A DNA stretch of 64,000 bases from the NCBI GenBank assembly GCA_032718475.1, contig JAUCBJ010007324.1:41957-105956 (forward strand). The letters run 5' to 3'. A model generated the notes under the pieces. It ran no database searches. It was not told the origin of the DNA and saw only the letters and a program-made list of their open reading frames with translations. Positions 33,104 through 43,952 of the stretch are shown here, piece after piece. Within the stretch, counting starts at the first letter, position 1. Each line of letters begins with the position of its first letter. Made by a program: the position numbers and the translations under genes. The DNA comes from Nemertoderma westbladi. Its lineage: Eukaryota; Xenacoelomorpha; Nemertodermatida; Nemertodermatidae.

Positions 33104-34734
33104 TGTTAGGGGGATTATTGAATCTAAAAGATAAAATAAAGTAAATTGCCGCTAAATTGCTAAAGTACTAATAAGTATTACAGCGCTAGTAATTGTTATT
33201 AGATAGTCAGCGTAGCCAGTAATTATTTACTAGCTGTTTTTATTTATTCGGTTTGTATAAACGATCAATATAATATTTAATTTATTTTTAATGTTCCAGT
33301 AAAACAAAGTGTTCTAGAACCTTAATTGATAACGAACTTGTTCTAGGAGATTAAAAAGTAGCGACAACTAGTTAGTTTAAATAAAATGTTCTAGAACAAA
33401 ATAAATATGTTCTAGAACATGAATATTGAACATCCAGTATTTGTGCTACATACCGTAGTTAGTATAAGGTTTGGTATTTAATAAATATACGGAAGAAAAC
33501 CTTTTCAAACTAAAATTTATTTAGTTTATTATTAATTTTCGCATATTGCTATGGAAACTAGCTAAAATTATAATCGTATAATTTTAAATAAATGTTCTAT
33601 AATTGTTGTATTATACCTTTCCTAAAATTATACTCTTTTCTTAGAAATTGCTCTGTTACGAGATTCTAGAAATTATATGTTGCAGTATATTCATATAATT
33701 TTATGTATTATCCTATGGTACAGCAATATACCAAACTTGCTACGGTTTATTTCAATAATATACTATAGCTAAATATTTCACATTAAACAAAATGACCATC
33801 TCAATAAGATTGACAGATTGGCACTATAAATTCTACTCCAGTATTCGTAAGAATGATAACTCTTATTACAAACTGACCTCAACAAAAGCCATGCGAGCAT
33901 CATTAAATTAGATAGAAACGGCATAAAAAACTTAGATCTTTTAGTTGTTTGCCATCTTATTAATTTAATTTAATTTTACTGGGGGGGGGGGGGGGGGGGG
34001 GGTACTAGTGTAACACAAGTGTCACTATTATTCTGCCTTTGTACTGTATAGCTGTTTTATAGCTGTTTTGGCTGTTGATTTATGTTCTGGAACATATTTC
34101 CGACTCGGTACATGTGTAATTTTTATGGTAGCTAGTGTTTTCAATGGTAGTTAATATATTCATAAAAATGGTACAGTAGCTAGTGTATTTAAAAATACCA
34201 ACAAATCGTATTATTATTATGAATATCCATATTAAATTTGGTTTATCTTTATTTATTTATCAGAGAAAAGATTCTAGTATTGAAGAAAATAAAATAACGT
34301 GATTTCTGCAACAATTTATTAAATAGATAATGAAAAAAATCTACAGTAGTTGCACCGATTGGGTCGTCCTTACGACTCATTTCCAGTATAGACCCCACAG
34401 AACTAACTCCTTACAGGCAAAGAGATAACTGGTACTCATTTAACGACCATTTAATTAACAAAGCAAATATGCGCCCTGGTTTGGTTAGTCCCCTTAAAGT
34501 ATTTGTGCCAAAACGAAACTATCCTGGCCCGCCTGCAGGGGTAGAACCCCACGACCTCTGGAGCGATATTAATTCAAGGAAATGGATTTAAATGCTATGC
34601 ATAGCTTGGAAAAATTGATTATGCGTGTTTGTATTAGGACACGACCCTTAAAAATACAAAGTAAGCTGTCATGTTGTTCGTTCAATATGTTCAAATTAAC
34701 AATAAACACAATATTGCAATGTTCTAGAGTTAAT
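33104..34734. other. AT-rich spacer with TGTTCTAGAACA palindromes and a poly-G run
   Basis: No gene. Palindromes TGTTCTAGAACA at 33387-33398 and 33408-33419, and gttctagaac at 33311-33320. A run of about 23 G lies at 33981-34003. A short (tttaat)-rich stretch precedes the G run. Confidence 0.5.
33308..33420. promoter_or_regulatory. Cluster of TTCTAGAA palindromes (heat-shock-element-like)
   Basis: gttctagaac at 33311-33320, a variant cttgttctagg at about 33338, and two perfect 12-bp palindromes TGTTCTAGAACA at 33387-33398 and 33408-33419. TTCnnGAA pairs are the core of heat-shock elements. The cluster lies about 200-315 bp upstream of the WD40 start codon on the minus strand. A regulatory role is inference only; the same palindrome occurs in transposon DNA at 36-37 kb and 45.8 kb. 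Confidence 0.3.
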
Positions 34735-34916
34735 ATACGGAAATAATAACCTGAAGCGAATAAAACTGAATAATCACTGATGCCGTTCCAGAAGCAAATT
34801 AACCTGTATAATTACCGAGGCCGCAGGCCGAGGTTATTATATTAGGTTAATTTGCTGAAGGATAAGGCAGAAGTGATTATTACAGTTTTATTCGCTGAAG
34901 GTTTTTATTTCCGTAT
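34735..34916. mobile_element. Foldback hairpin element, arms of about 90 bp
   Basis: The two halves are near-perfect reverse complements with a loop of only a few bases at gccgcaggc (about 34820-34828). The ends read atacggaaat and atttccgtat. Matching inner words are gcgaataaaactg, ataatcact and gcaaattaacct. It is non-coding and MITE-like. No clear target-site duplication was seen. It lies about 60 bp before the GC-rich 30-bp array. Confidence 0.8.
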
Positions 34917-34974
34917 GCTATTCCTATGTATGTTTATTTTGTAGGAATAACAAACCGACATAAAAAGGTTCCGC

Positions 34975-35885
34975 TACGCTACAGTTGGCTCGCGGACCTC
35001 CGCCGCGCTACAGTCGGCTCCGCGGACCTCCGCCGCGCTACAGTCGGCTCCGCGGACCTCCGCCGCGTTACAGTCGGCTCCGCGGACCTCCGCCACGCTA
35101 CAGTCGGCTCCGCGGACCTCCGCCACGCTACAGTCGGCTCCGCGGACCTCCGCCGCGCTACAGTCGGCTCCGCGGACCTCCGCCACGCTACAGTCGGCTC
35201 CGCGGACCTCCGCTGCGCTACAGTCGGTTCCGCGGACCTCCGCCGTGCTACAGTCGGCTCCGCGGACCTCCGCCGCGCTACAGTCGGCTCCGCAGACCTC
35301 CGCTGCGCTACAGTCGGTTCCGCGGACCTCCGCCGCGCTACAGTCGGCTCCGCGGACCTCCGCCGCGCTACAGTCGGCTCCGCAGACCTCCGCTGCGCTA
35401 CAGTCGGTTCCGCGGACCTCCGCCGCGCTACAGTCGGCTCCGCGGACCTCCGCCGCGCTACAGTCGGCTCCGCGGACCTCCGCCGCGCTACAGTCGGCTC
35501 CGCGGACCTCCGCCGCGTTACAGTCGGCTCCGCAGACCTCCGCTGCGCTACAGTCGGTTCCGCGGACCTCCGCCGTGCTACAGTCGGCTCCGCGGACCTC
35601 CGCCGCGCTACAGTCGGCTCCGCGGACCTCCGCCGCGTTACAGTCGGCTCCGCAGACCTCCGCTGCGCTACAGTCGGTTCCGCGGACCTCCGCCGCGCTA
35701 CAGTCGGCTCCGCGGACCTCCGCCGCGCTACAGTCGGCTCCGCGGACCTCCGCCGCGCTACAGTCGGCTCCGCGGACCTCCGCCGCGCTACAGTCGGCTC
35801 CGCGGACCACCGCCGCGCTACAGTCGGCTCCGCGGACCTCCGCCGCGCTACAGTCTGCTCCGCGGACCTCCGCTGCGCTCCACTC
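34975..35885. repeat. GC-rich 30-bp tandem array, about 30 copies
   Basis: The unit combines ctacagtcggctccgcgg and acctccgccgcg. Variants (cgctgcg, cgcagac, ggttccg, cgccacg) recur in a fixed order, giving higher-order units of several monomers (compare 35281-35340, 35371-35430, 35521-35580 and 35641-35700). Three plus frames and one minus frame are open because 30 is divisible by three; none is supported as a gene. GC content is sharply above the flanks. Confidence 0.96.
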
Positions 35886-35889
35886 CAAC

Positions 35890-36674
35890 CCTTTCTCTGG
35901 CGGGATTGTATTTATCGGGCGGGATTCCCCGCACCTCCCGACTTTATGTGGGATTGTTTTACTTGTTAGTTTAAGGTTTATTGTTTGTGGTCGACTGGCT
36001 TGGGTTACATTGATGGTTTCTAGAATGTCAGATTGTCTATTTACCGGTTCTACTTCGCCCTGTCGACACCCCCTGTCATTTTTTTACCATTAATTTGTTG
36101 GTGAATGTTCTAGAACATTAGTAGGTATTTTTTCAAGGTAGATAAGATAGTATATATATTATGAAAATACAAAATATATTTTATTCTTAAATTATTACTT
36201 TTTGCTCGAATATACCCCAAAATCGGGAGGAAAAGTTTCACTTTTTTTCCCTGGGGAAAAAAGTAAAATAAAATATTTTGTTTGTATTTCTTAAATTTTA
36301 TTACAATTTGATTGAAAGAGAATCGAAGTAGAAAAGGTTTGCAAGTAATTTGAGCCAAAATTCATTCAAACATTTAAAAGTTACTGCAACTTTAGTGTCT
36401 GAAAGACGAACTCCATAACGGAACTCAATATCCAATATTGGTTTATGTAGTTAAGCGGCTCTCTAAGTTACCTAATAAATATTCGAGAACACTAAATTAT
36501 TTAACATTGAGTTAAGGCAGCCATCAGGAGTTGGAGAGTACAATAATTACAATAGTAGTAACTATGGAAGCAATATGGTAAAATACTGCAGTTCAATTTA
36601 TTTTGTAACACAACTGTACTGTAGTATATCGCTATGTTTTATTAAAGAATTGAGCAACAAAAAAGTAAGAATAT
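35890..36674. other. Spacer, no gene seen
   Basis: AT-rich, with one perfect TGTTCTAGAACA palindrome at 36106-36117 and a local palindromic word ctttttttccctggggaaaaaag near 36240. No coding or RNA feature is recognised. Confidence 0.4.
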
Positions 36675-36822
36675 AATTACGTATTACATGGGAAAAAAAG
36701 TGGAACATTTTCTTTTCAATATTCTCTCGACCCTTTATTAACCTCGCTGACGATCGGTAAATAAAATGCCTCGAGAATAGTGAAAAAAAGTTCTACTTTT
36801 TCTCCCATGTAATAAATAATTA
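36675..36822. repeat. Inverted repeat, arms of about 55 bp
   Basis: The left arm (about 36675-36735) has tattacatgggaaaaaaagt and attctc; the right arm (about 36770-36822) has gagaatag, actttttctcccatgtaata in mirrored order. It is a short AT-rich foldback unit just outside the large palindrome. Confidence 0.65.
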
Positions 36823-36917
36823 TTATTTGTTGTATACAAGTCACTTTTTTAGTCAAAGTCGTTTATCAAGTTTGACATAAAAATAGCACTTTTTCTGCCA
36901 ACACAAAAAGTAATGTT

Positions 36918-39377
36918 TCCATGACATTAATTATAATATTGCATTTAAATAGATTAAATTGATAATTTCTATATAATAATAGCGAGTTTTTGCTTATTTT
37001 ATTATAAATGTTCTAGAACAAGTGTTGGTTATCAATTTTGATAAATACTTTTGTTCTTGAACACATTTTTTTTCTAGAACATTTTTAGGAAAAAAAATAC
37101 CATACTACTGTCAGAAGGTCAAATATTTGTTCTAGAATAAAAACCTCATGATAAAAGCCTATTTATATGAAAAAAATAGGTCAAACTACGGGTACCCAAG
37201 GTGTTATAGTAATGGCCGTATTTAACTATGGAAGAAGCTTCGATGGACGATATTTATGCTGAAATAGGTCCAGATAAAAGTGAGAGAAGATTTACAACAA
37301 ATAAAACGATGTAAGTTGTGGAAAAAAGTAACATTTTTTGCCTTGTTTTGCTTTCGCGCGCCAAAAAAAGCCAACTTTTTTTGCCACCACTTGCACATTT
37401 GTAGATTTTAGAGGGATGGGACAATATGACCACCCCCCCCCCCCCCCCCCCCCCCGGTATTTGTACAGCATTTTATAGCCCGGTACTAATAGGGTTAAAT
37501 CTCGTCTAAAAGTCGTCTATTTCGCAATATTTAGCCACCTCCGTCGGCTTTATTTTTCGTTTTTGGAATGAAATCTAGATATCATTAGATCCGCCTTCAT
37601 CTGCAGATTCCGAATATGAAACCCGTTGTAAATTTCACCGAGAACTTCCGGAGATATTATCAAAATACTAAGGTGTAAATTTATGTGAGTAAATCGCTAT
37701 AATTCTAATGTTTTATTTACTCAATTCTAGAATATTGAATATGGATAATGAAAAAACAAGATGGAGCGTCTCTAAATTTATACACATTAGTATTTTGATA
37801 ATATTGTTGTATTGGTTAATTATTGGTTAAATCGATGGCACCATGACGAACAGTCGTATTGGCAATTTTTGCGATTTTGACTTTATTGGGTATTTGAGTT
37901 CATAAAAGGTGGAACTATGTTTTGACAAAAGGTCGTATTCATATCTTCAGTATTAAACACTGTACAGTAAAAAGCAAACGGCCTTATATCGTATTTCTAA
38001 ATAATTTTAATTTGACGAAAGGTCGTATAAGAAAAATTTCCCAAAACGTCTGTTCGTCAAAAAGTTAGTCAATGATTATCTTGTAATACGACCTATTAAT
38101 GTTTATAAAAATATGAACTAAAATGTAAGAAACCTTACTAATATTGTTATATTGATGTTTTATTCATATTTCAATATGCAATATTAACTAATTTGCCCAA
38201 AACAATGAGAGTAGAGTTGAACTTGACAGAAAATTTATGATACATTTATTTTTATGCAAGTGGGTGGGTACAACACTGCTCATATTGTAAAGTAATAAAG
38301 TTATTGTTGGACGTGAAACACAAAACACCAAAGGCAATCCAAACAAAGGCTCCACTCTCGCTCTCTTGGCTGTTAATATAAGGCAGAGAGGATGCCACAC
38401 TTACTTCCAATGTTAAATACTCTCATTATACAACACTTTTATTTATCCCCCCACTGTAACTTCTCTTTCGATTATTGTTGTGTTGGTTAAAATAACCGGT
38501 CACAGGAAACTGTTCCTTTCCCTAAATTGAAAATTGACATTGTTGATTCGCCCTCGACCCCCACCCCCCCCCCCCCCCCCCCCGCCCCCCGTATAAATGG
38601 AAAACAATGAATTGTTTTCTTCTGAATGTAAAATATTTTAAGAATTATAGAGAACAATATTATTTAATTACTTTTCCTTCAATGAGTATTGAGTTAATTC
38701 ATAAGATTAGTATGAGTACTTGTTAAGTTTTACAATATGTTTGTTGAATTACTGATGTGGAAGGGAAAGATAAAATTGCGAATACACGGCGGGTATCACT
38801 GGTGTATTACCAGTACAGAGCGAAACGAGGTCATCATACTTTCCTGTAGCCAATCGTGGAGCTGAAGAATATGCTTTAGCTATAGCTGGAATAGATTTTT
38901 TTTCTCGAATTTTGGGAAGAGTAATGGCATCAAATTCCGGTTGTTGATGCATATTCTTGAAGTAAATTTTCTCTGGGTCTCTACCTTTTTAACCAATATT
39001 TGGCACATTGAAGGCCAATTGACATTCACCCCATTGTCACTCTCTCTGGTCTTTAAGATTCCAAGAGATCTGGAATACTCCTTGAAATCGTTTATATCAT
39101 CACTAGTAACTTCTATTACATTATACGGTATATTTCTACTCAACTTAATTACAGGTATAAGCTGTGATGGAAGCATAACCTGACCGCAGCGCTTCATGGC
39201 CCTCTCCACACAAGCATGGACTGAGTCCCCTTCACATTGACCATGATTTGGCACAGATATAATTAGATGAACACGCTCTGCTTTCTTCGAATTCCCTAGG
39301 AATTCACGAAACATAGCAGGCAAAATCGAGTTCTTATTCTGGCCGCTGCATCCATCTGCAAACAGTTTAATGTCTGT
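36918..39377 (-). repeat. Left arm of the large inverted repeat
   Basis: Reverse complement of 43326-45976 apart from scattered substitutions, different lengths of the poly-C runs at about 37433-37456 and 38563-38583, and absence of the segment of about 220 bp present in the right arm. The inner boundary lies at 39377, where aacagtttaatgtctgt stops matching. Confidence 0.85.
38749..39377 (-). pseudogene. Broken copy of the transposase C-terminal third
   Basis: On the minus strand it reads from the second catalytic-type motif region (PAMFREFLGNSKKAERVHLI) and continues to the same C terminus (YSQFYLSLPHQ) as the gene at 40455-43952. A 2-bp insertion (ggtagagaccc instead of ggtagaccc, near 38985) shifts the frame, so the copy is split into frames 38880-39323 and 38749-38952. 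It lacks the first Asp of the putative DDE triad and all upstream domains, so it cannot make an active protein. Confidence 0.88.
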
Positions 39378-40454
39378 GGCGTTTGAAAATTTTTAGTTTT
39401 TAAATTATGCATAACTTGCAATCAACTTTATAAAACCGCTTCATATTTCATTGTAACAACAATTTTGATGAGGGCTTTCAGAAAAAAATGATTTTTTTTT
39501 ATTTAAATAGTATGACGTCATGTAATGACGCCATATTTGAAATACGCCGTTTCGTCAAAAAAATATCAAGGGCTTTTGCCAAAATATGTCAAGTAGTATA
39601 TTTTTACTTATAGCATAAGCCCGGTTCACAATGGAGCAATAAGGTCCTCCATTGTAATTCTGAATATAATTAATTATAGTTTTGCTAAAATTAGAAACGA
39701 TTATTTGTTCTTATGTGTATTACTGGGTCTAAGACCTTTAATCCTTCCTTAAAACTTGTTTCTTCATTGTGAACAACTACTGTACCAATTAATTTATTAT
39801 TCCCTATTGCTCCATTTCCTTCAAGCTTTTTCCATGAAGGAGCGGGAGATTCAAATCTTTGTATTTGTATTTGGATAATCATTATTAATTGGTCTACCTT
39901 ACTACAGGCAGTACCGGTACTTACAACCCAAAAGAGCCTATACAGGGTTGAACTTGTAAGTGAACCGAGCAAAACGAGAGCGAAACTTTTTCTGACTCAT
40001 TTATTTGGTAATGGTAATAACTACCAGTAAGAGTTGCCTTGAGGCATACAGGCAGACAGGTACCGATACAGTTCTGGTGCTGCACTATAGTAGGCTTTCA
40101 TAAGTAAATATGCTATACCAGTACTATCAGTTTTGTCAGTTCCCTATTTTTGCTACCGGTATCTAAACATCCTGTGTGAAATTTCAACGAAATTTGTTAG
40201 GATAAAAAAATTATAGCTCAATAATCGCTCGCATTGTTAGCCCTACTTTCAGACTTTTTCCTGTCTAATTATTTAGCATCCTTGTTTAGAATTCTCACTA
40301 CTGTTATTAGACTATGTCTGTAATGTTTTAGATTCAGTCAAGCGAATTAAAAATTGCTCTGTTGTTTTACCGGTAGTCATGTTTATAGGCTTATTATTAT
40401 TATGTTTTGTTCACGGTACTTTTTGACTTAGACCTATTTACTACTCTGCTACTT
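39378..40454. other. Central spacer upstream of the transposase-like gene
   Basis: Unique (non-mirrored) part of the large element before the start codon. No gene recognised; one minus-strand frame of 93 codons (39691-39972) has no known motif. It may contain the promoter of the transposase-like gene; no clear TATA element can be assigned. Confidence 0.4.
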
Positions 40455-43400
40455 ATGGATACAACAAGGAATAGATCGTTTGATTCCGATGATGAGTCTA
40501 TTTTTTATGGGTTTATTTTGGACAGTTTGGGTGAAAGCATTATGGGGAATGAGCTTCCCCCAGACAAAGCTATATTGATCGATGTTCCCCCAGACAAAGC
40601 TACGATTGTCGATGTTCCCCTAGACAAAGCTATGATGGTCGATGTTCCTGCAGACATAGCTACGATTGTCGATGTTCCTACAGACATAGCTACGATTGTC
40701 GATGTTTCCCCAGACAAGGCTACAGTGTTCGATATTCCCGCAGACAAAGCTATGTTGGTCGATGTTCCCCCAGACAAAGCTATGATTGTCGATGTTCCCC
40801 TAGACAAAGCTATGATGGTCGATGTTCCTACAGACATAGCTACGATTGTTGATGTTCCCCCAGACAAGGCTACAGTGTTCGATATTCCCGCAGACAAAGC
40901 TATGTTGGTCGATGTTCCCCCAGACAAAGCTATGATTGTCGATGTTCCCTTAGACAAAGCTATGATGGTCGATGTTCCTACAGACATAGCTACGATTGTT
41001 GATGTTCCCCCAGACAAGGCTACAGTGTTCGATATTCCCGCAGACAAAGCTATGTTGGTCGATGTTCCCCCAGACAAAGCTATGATTGTCGATGTTCCCC
41101 TAGACAAAGCTATGATGGTCGATGTTCCTGCAGACATAGCTACGATTGTCGATGTTCCCCCAGACAAGGCTATAGTGTTCGATATTCCCGCAGACAAAGC
41201 TATGTTGGTCGATGTTCCCCCAGACAAAGCTATGATTGTCGATGTTCCCCTAGACAAAGCTATGATGGTCGATGTTCCTACAGACATAGCTACGATTGTT
41301 GATGTTCCCCCAGACAAGGCTACAGTGTTCGATATTCCCGCAGACAAAGCTATGTTGGTCGATGTTCCCCCAGACAAAGCTATGATTGTCGATGTTCCCC
41401 TAGACAAAGCTATGATGGTCGATGTTCCTACAGACATAGCTACGATTGTTGATGTTCCCCCAGACAAGGCTACAGTGTTCGATATTCCCGCAGACAAAGC
41501 TATGTTGGTCGATGTTCCCCCAGACAAAGCTATGATTGTCGATGTTCCCCTAGACAAAGCTATGATGGTCGATGTTCCTGCAGACATAGCTACGATTGTC
41601 GATGTTCCCCCAGACAAGGTTACAGTGTTCGATATTCCTGCAGACATAGCTACGATTGTCGATGTTCCCCCAGAAAAAGCTACAGTGTTCGATGTTCCCC
41701 CCAGTCAAGCAATATATTTATGTAAAGAACCTCTATATGAAGTCAATAGTAACATAGAAAGTGAGTGTGACAACTGTTGTATCAATGTGTCAAATTTTTA
41801 TGGGTTTTCTTTGGACAGTATGGTTTTTGATATGCCCCTGGACAAAGCTACTATTGTAGATGTTCCTCCAGCCAGTGCTATGATGGTTGATGTTCCCCCT
41901 GACGCAGCTGCGATGGTCCAAGTTCCCCCAGAGAATGCTATGGCGAGGAAATCTAGAAATAAAGAACCTCTGTATGGACTCGATGAGAACATAGAAAGTG
42001 ACTGCGATGACTCCTATTTAGATGAAGATTACTCACCTTCAGAATATAGTGATTTGTCTGATTCTGAGTTTTTTGAGGATTATGATATTTTTCAAGATTC
42101 ACCTTTTCAGAGTAATAATTTTGAAGAAGGAGACGATAACATAGAATGTGTACCTGAAGATTTTATTGTGGATGGGGCACCACCAGAAGGTGATGGTGTT
42201 GTTAATGTAAGCATAAAGCACTCAAAGTGCAAGAGACTGATAGTAAAGAAGAATCGGAATTCAGGCCAACCGTATTTGAGCGAGAAGTCCCGTAAAGAGT
42301 TTAGTTCTCGTCGTGTCCTTGGTACAAGATGTAACTGCGCCCTTCGCAACACCAAGGAAATTAAAGACTGTAGGTTAGTTACTGAGGAAGTTCGCAAGAA
42401 TCTTATGGAATCGTTTTATGATCTTGGCAGTTTAGAGGAGCAGCGTAAATATATATTGCGCCATGTTAGATCTACATCACTTTGTGAACCAAAGGGGAAA
42501 AAGAAACAAACTCTTAATTACACACTATTTAAAGATGGTGAATACATTTCTGTTTGCAAACAACTTTTTCTCAAAACTTTTAATATAAGCGAGAAATTTG
42601 TTTATACAACCATCAAGAAGCTGTCTGCAGATGGTGTCTTGGAAGGAGAGAAACGAGGTGGTCGAGTAGCATCTCTAAAAGTGAAAGATGAGTTTCTTGA
42701 AACAAGAACAAGTGAGCATATTGATAGATTTCCAAAGGTCGATGCACATTATACCAGGAAAGATTCCAAGAAGAATTATTTATCGGAGGATCTTTCTGTT
42801 CCAAAGATGTTCAGAATGTATAAAGCTGAAGAAAAGAGAGCAGGAAATCCTGCTGCTTCCTTTAGTAAATATTCTAACGTCTTTCAATCGAAAAACCTAG
42901 CTATCCATCACCCAAAGAAAAATTTGTGTGGTCTTTGCGAAACGCACCGTAGTGCTGTAAAGACCCAAAATATTGTTGGTGGTGAGATTAATGCTGAGCT
43001 GAAAGAAGAGTACGAGCAGCACACTAGTGAAAAGTTGAAATATAGAGAGATAAAAGAGGATTTAACAAAAAGAGCAAAAGCTGATGAATGTAACCAAATC
43101 GCCGCAGCTTCATTTGACCTTGAGCAGGTCATTTACCTTCCAAAATCCAACAGGGCGGAAATCTTTTATAAGAGACGTTTAGCAAATTATAATTTTACAA
43201 TATATAATCTGGCTTCAAAAGAGGTACATTGCTATTTGTGGCATGAAGCAGTGGCTCAGCGGGGATCGAATGAAATCTCATCATTTCTTAATAAGTGGCT
43301 TCATTTCCAAGATGGTCGGGGAGTGACAGACATTAAACTGTTTGCAGATGGATGCAGCGGCCAGAATAAGAACTCGATTTTGCCTGCTATGTTTCGTGAA

Positions 43401-43952
43401 TTCCTAGGGAATTCGAAGAAAGCAGAGAGTGTTCATCTAATTATATCTGTGCCAAATCATGGTCAATGTGAAGGGGACTCAGTCCATGCTTGTGTGGAGA
43501 GGGCCATGAAGCGCTGCGGTCAGGTTATGCTTCCATCACAGCTTATACCTGTAATTAAGTTGAGTAGAAATATACCGTATAATGTAATAGAAGTTACTAG
43601 TGATGATATAAACGATTTCAAGGAGTATTCCAGATCTCTTGGAATCTTAAAGACCAGAGAGAGTGACAATGGGGTGAATGTCAATTGGCCTTCAATGTGC
43701 CAAATATTGGTTAAAAAGGTAGACCCAGAGAAAATTTACTTCAAGAATATGCATCAACAACCGGAATTTGATGCCATTACTCTTCCCAAAATTCGAGAAA
43801 AAAAATCTATTCCAGCTATAGCTAAAGCATATTCTTCAGCTCCACGATTGGCTACAGGAAAGTATGATGACCTCGTTTCGCTCTGTACTGGTAATACACC
43901 AGTGATACCCGCCGTGTATTCGCAATTTTATCTTTCCCTTCCACATCAGTAA
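40455..43952 (+). CDS. DDE-transposase-like protein with a 10-residue tandem repeat domain
   Basis: 1,165 codons from the ATG at 40455 (the frame extends 16 codons upstream without an ATG). Residues about 34-415 are roughly 38 copies of a 10-residue repeat of the type DKAMIVDVPP, with a higher-order period of 50 residues (150 bp); a few more units follow at about 462-495. An acidic stretch (505-590) comes next, then a basic region with RCNCALRN, a winged-helix-like segment with FNISEKFVYTTIKKLSADGV and RGGR (about 700-740), and NLCGLCETH. The C-terminal third has an RNase-H-like pattern: Asp888 in FDLEQV, Asp965 in FADGCSGQNKN and Glu1015 in CVERAM, a plausible DDE triad with HGQCEGDSVH between the last two. 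I know proteins with ADGC.GQNKN and H....DS.H from many invertebrate genomes as uncharacterised, transposon-associated families. The role as transposase is inference. The last third lies in the right arm of the large inverted repeat. Confidence 0.85.
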   Translation: MDTTRNRSFDSDDESIFYGFILDSLGESIMGNELPPDKAILIDVPPDKATIVDVPLDKAMMVDVPADIATIVDVPTDIATIVDVSPDKATVFDIPADKAMLVDVPPDKAMIVDVPLDKAMMVDVPTDIATIVDVPPDKATVFDIPADKAMLVDVPPDKAMIVDVPLDKAMMVDVPTDIATIVDVPPDKATVFDIPADKAMLVDVPPDKAMIVDVPLDKAMMVDVPADIATIVDVPPDKAIVFDIPADKAMLVDVPPDKAMIVDVPLDKAMMVDVPTDIATIVDVPPDKATVFDIPADKAMLVDVPPDKAMIVDVPLDKAMMVDVPTDIATIVDVPPDKATVFDIPADKAMLVDVPPDKAMIVDVPLDKAMMVDVPADIATIVDVPPDKVTVFDIPADIATIVDVPPEKATVFDVPPSQAIYLCKEPLYEVNSNIESECDNCCINVSNFYGFSLDSMVFDMPLDKATIVDVPPASAMMVDVPPDAAAMVQVPPENAMARKSRNKEPLYGLDENIESDCDDSYLDEDYSPSEYSDLSDSEFFEDYDIFQDSPFQSNNFEEGDDNIECVPEDFIVDGAPPEGDGVVNVSIKHSKCKRLIVKKNRNSGQPYLSEKSRKEFSSRRVLGTRCNCALRNTKEIKDCRLVTEEVRKNLMESFYDLGSLEEQRKYILRHVRSTSLCEPKGKKKQTLNYTLFKDGEYISVCKQLFLKTFNISEKFVYTTIKKLSADGVLEGEKRGGRVASLKVKDEFLETRTSEHIDRFPKVDAHYTRKDSKKNYLSEDLSVPKMFRMYKAEEKRAGNPAASFSKYSNVFQSKNLAIHHPKKNLCGLCETHRSAVKTQNIVGGEINAELKEEYEQHTSEKLKYREIKEDLTKRAKADECNQIAAASFDLEQVIYLPKSNRAEIFYKRRLANYNFTIYNLASKEVHCYLWHEAVAQRGSNEISSFLNKWLHFQDGRGVTDIKLFADGCSGQNKNSILPAMFREFLGNSKKAESVHLIISVPNHGQCEGDSVHACVERAMKRCGQVMLPSQLIPVIKLSRNIPYNVIEVTSDDINDFKEYSRSLGILKTRESDNGVNVNWPSMCQILVKKVDPEKIYFKNMHQQPEFDAITLPKIREKKSIPAIAKAYSSAPRLATGKYDDLVSLCTGNTPVIPAVYSQFYLSLPHQ
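40549..41708 (+). repeat. Coding 30-bp repeat, about 38 units, 150-bp higher-order period
   Basis: Units such as cagacaaagctatgattgtc plus gatgttcccc encode DKAMIVDVPP and variants (LDKAMMVDVP, TDIATIVDVP, DKATVFDIPA, DKAMLVDVPP). The order of five variants repeats every 150 bp, with the tagacaaag unit at 40801, 40951, 41101, 41251, 41401 and 41551. The frame is kept throughout, unlike in the non-coding arrays of this window. Confidence 0.95.

Noticed and set aside
34926-36093. Frames of about 280-350 codons over the GC-rich 30-bp array
   Set aside because: Explained by the repeat; no domain outside the array and several frames are open simultaneously.
40505-41647. Minus-strand frame of 380 codons opposite the transposase repeat
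   Set aside because: Shadow of the in-frame 30-bp coding repeat; the plus frame continues into conserved domains and the minus frame does not.
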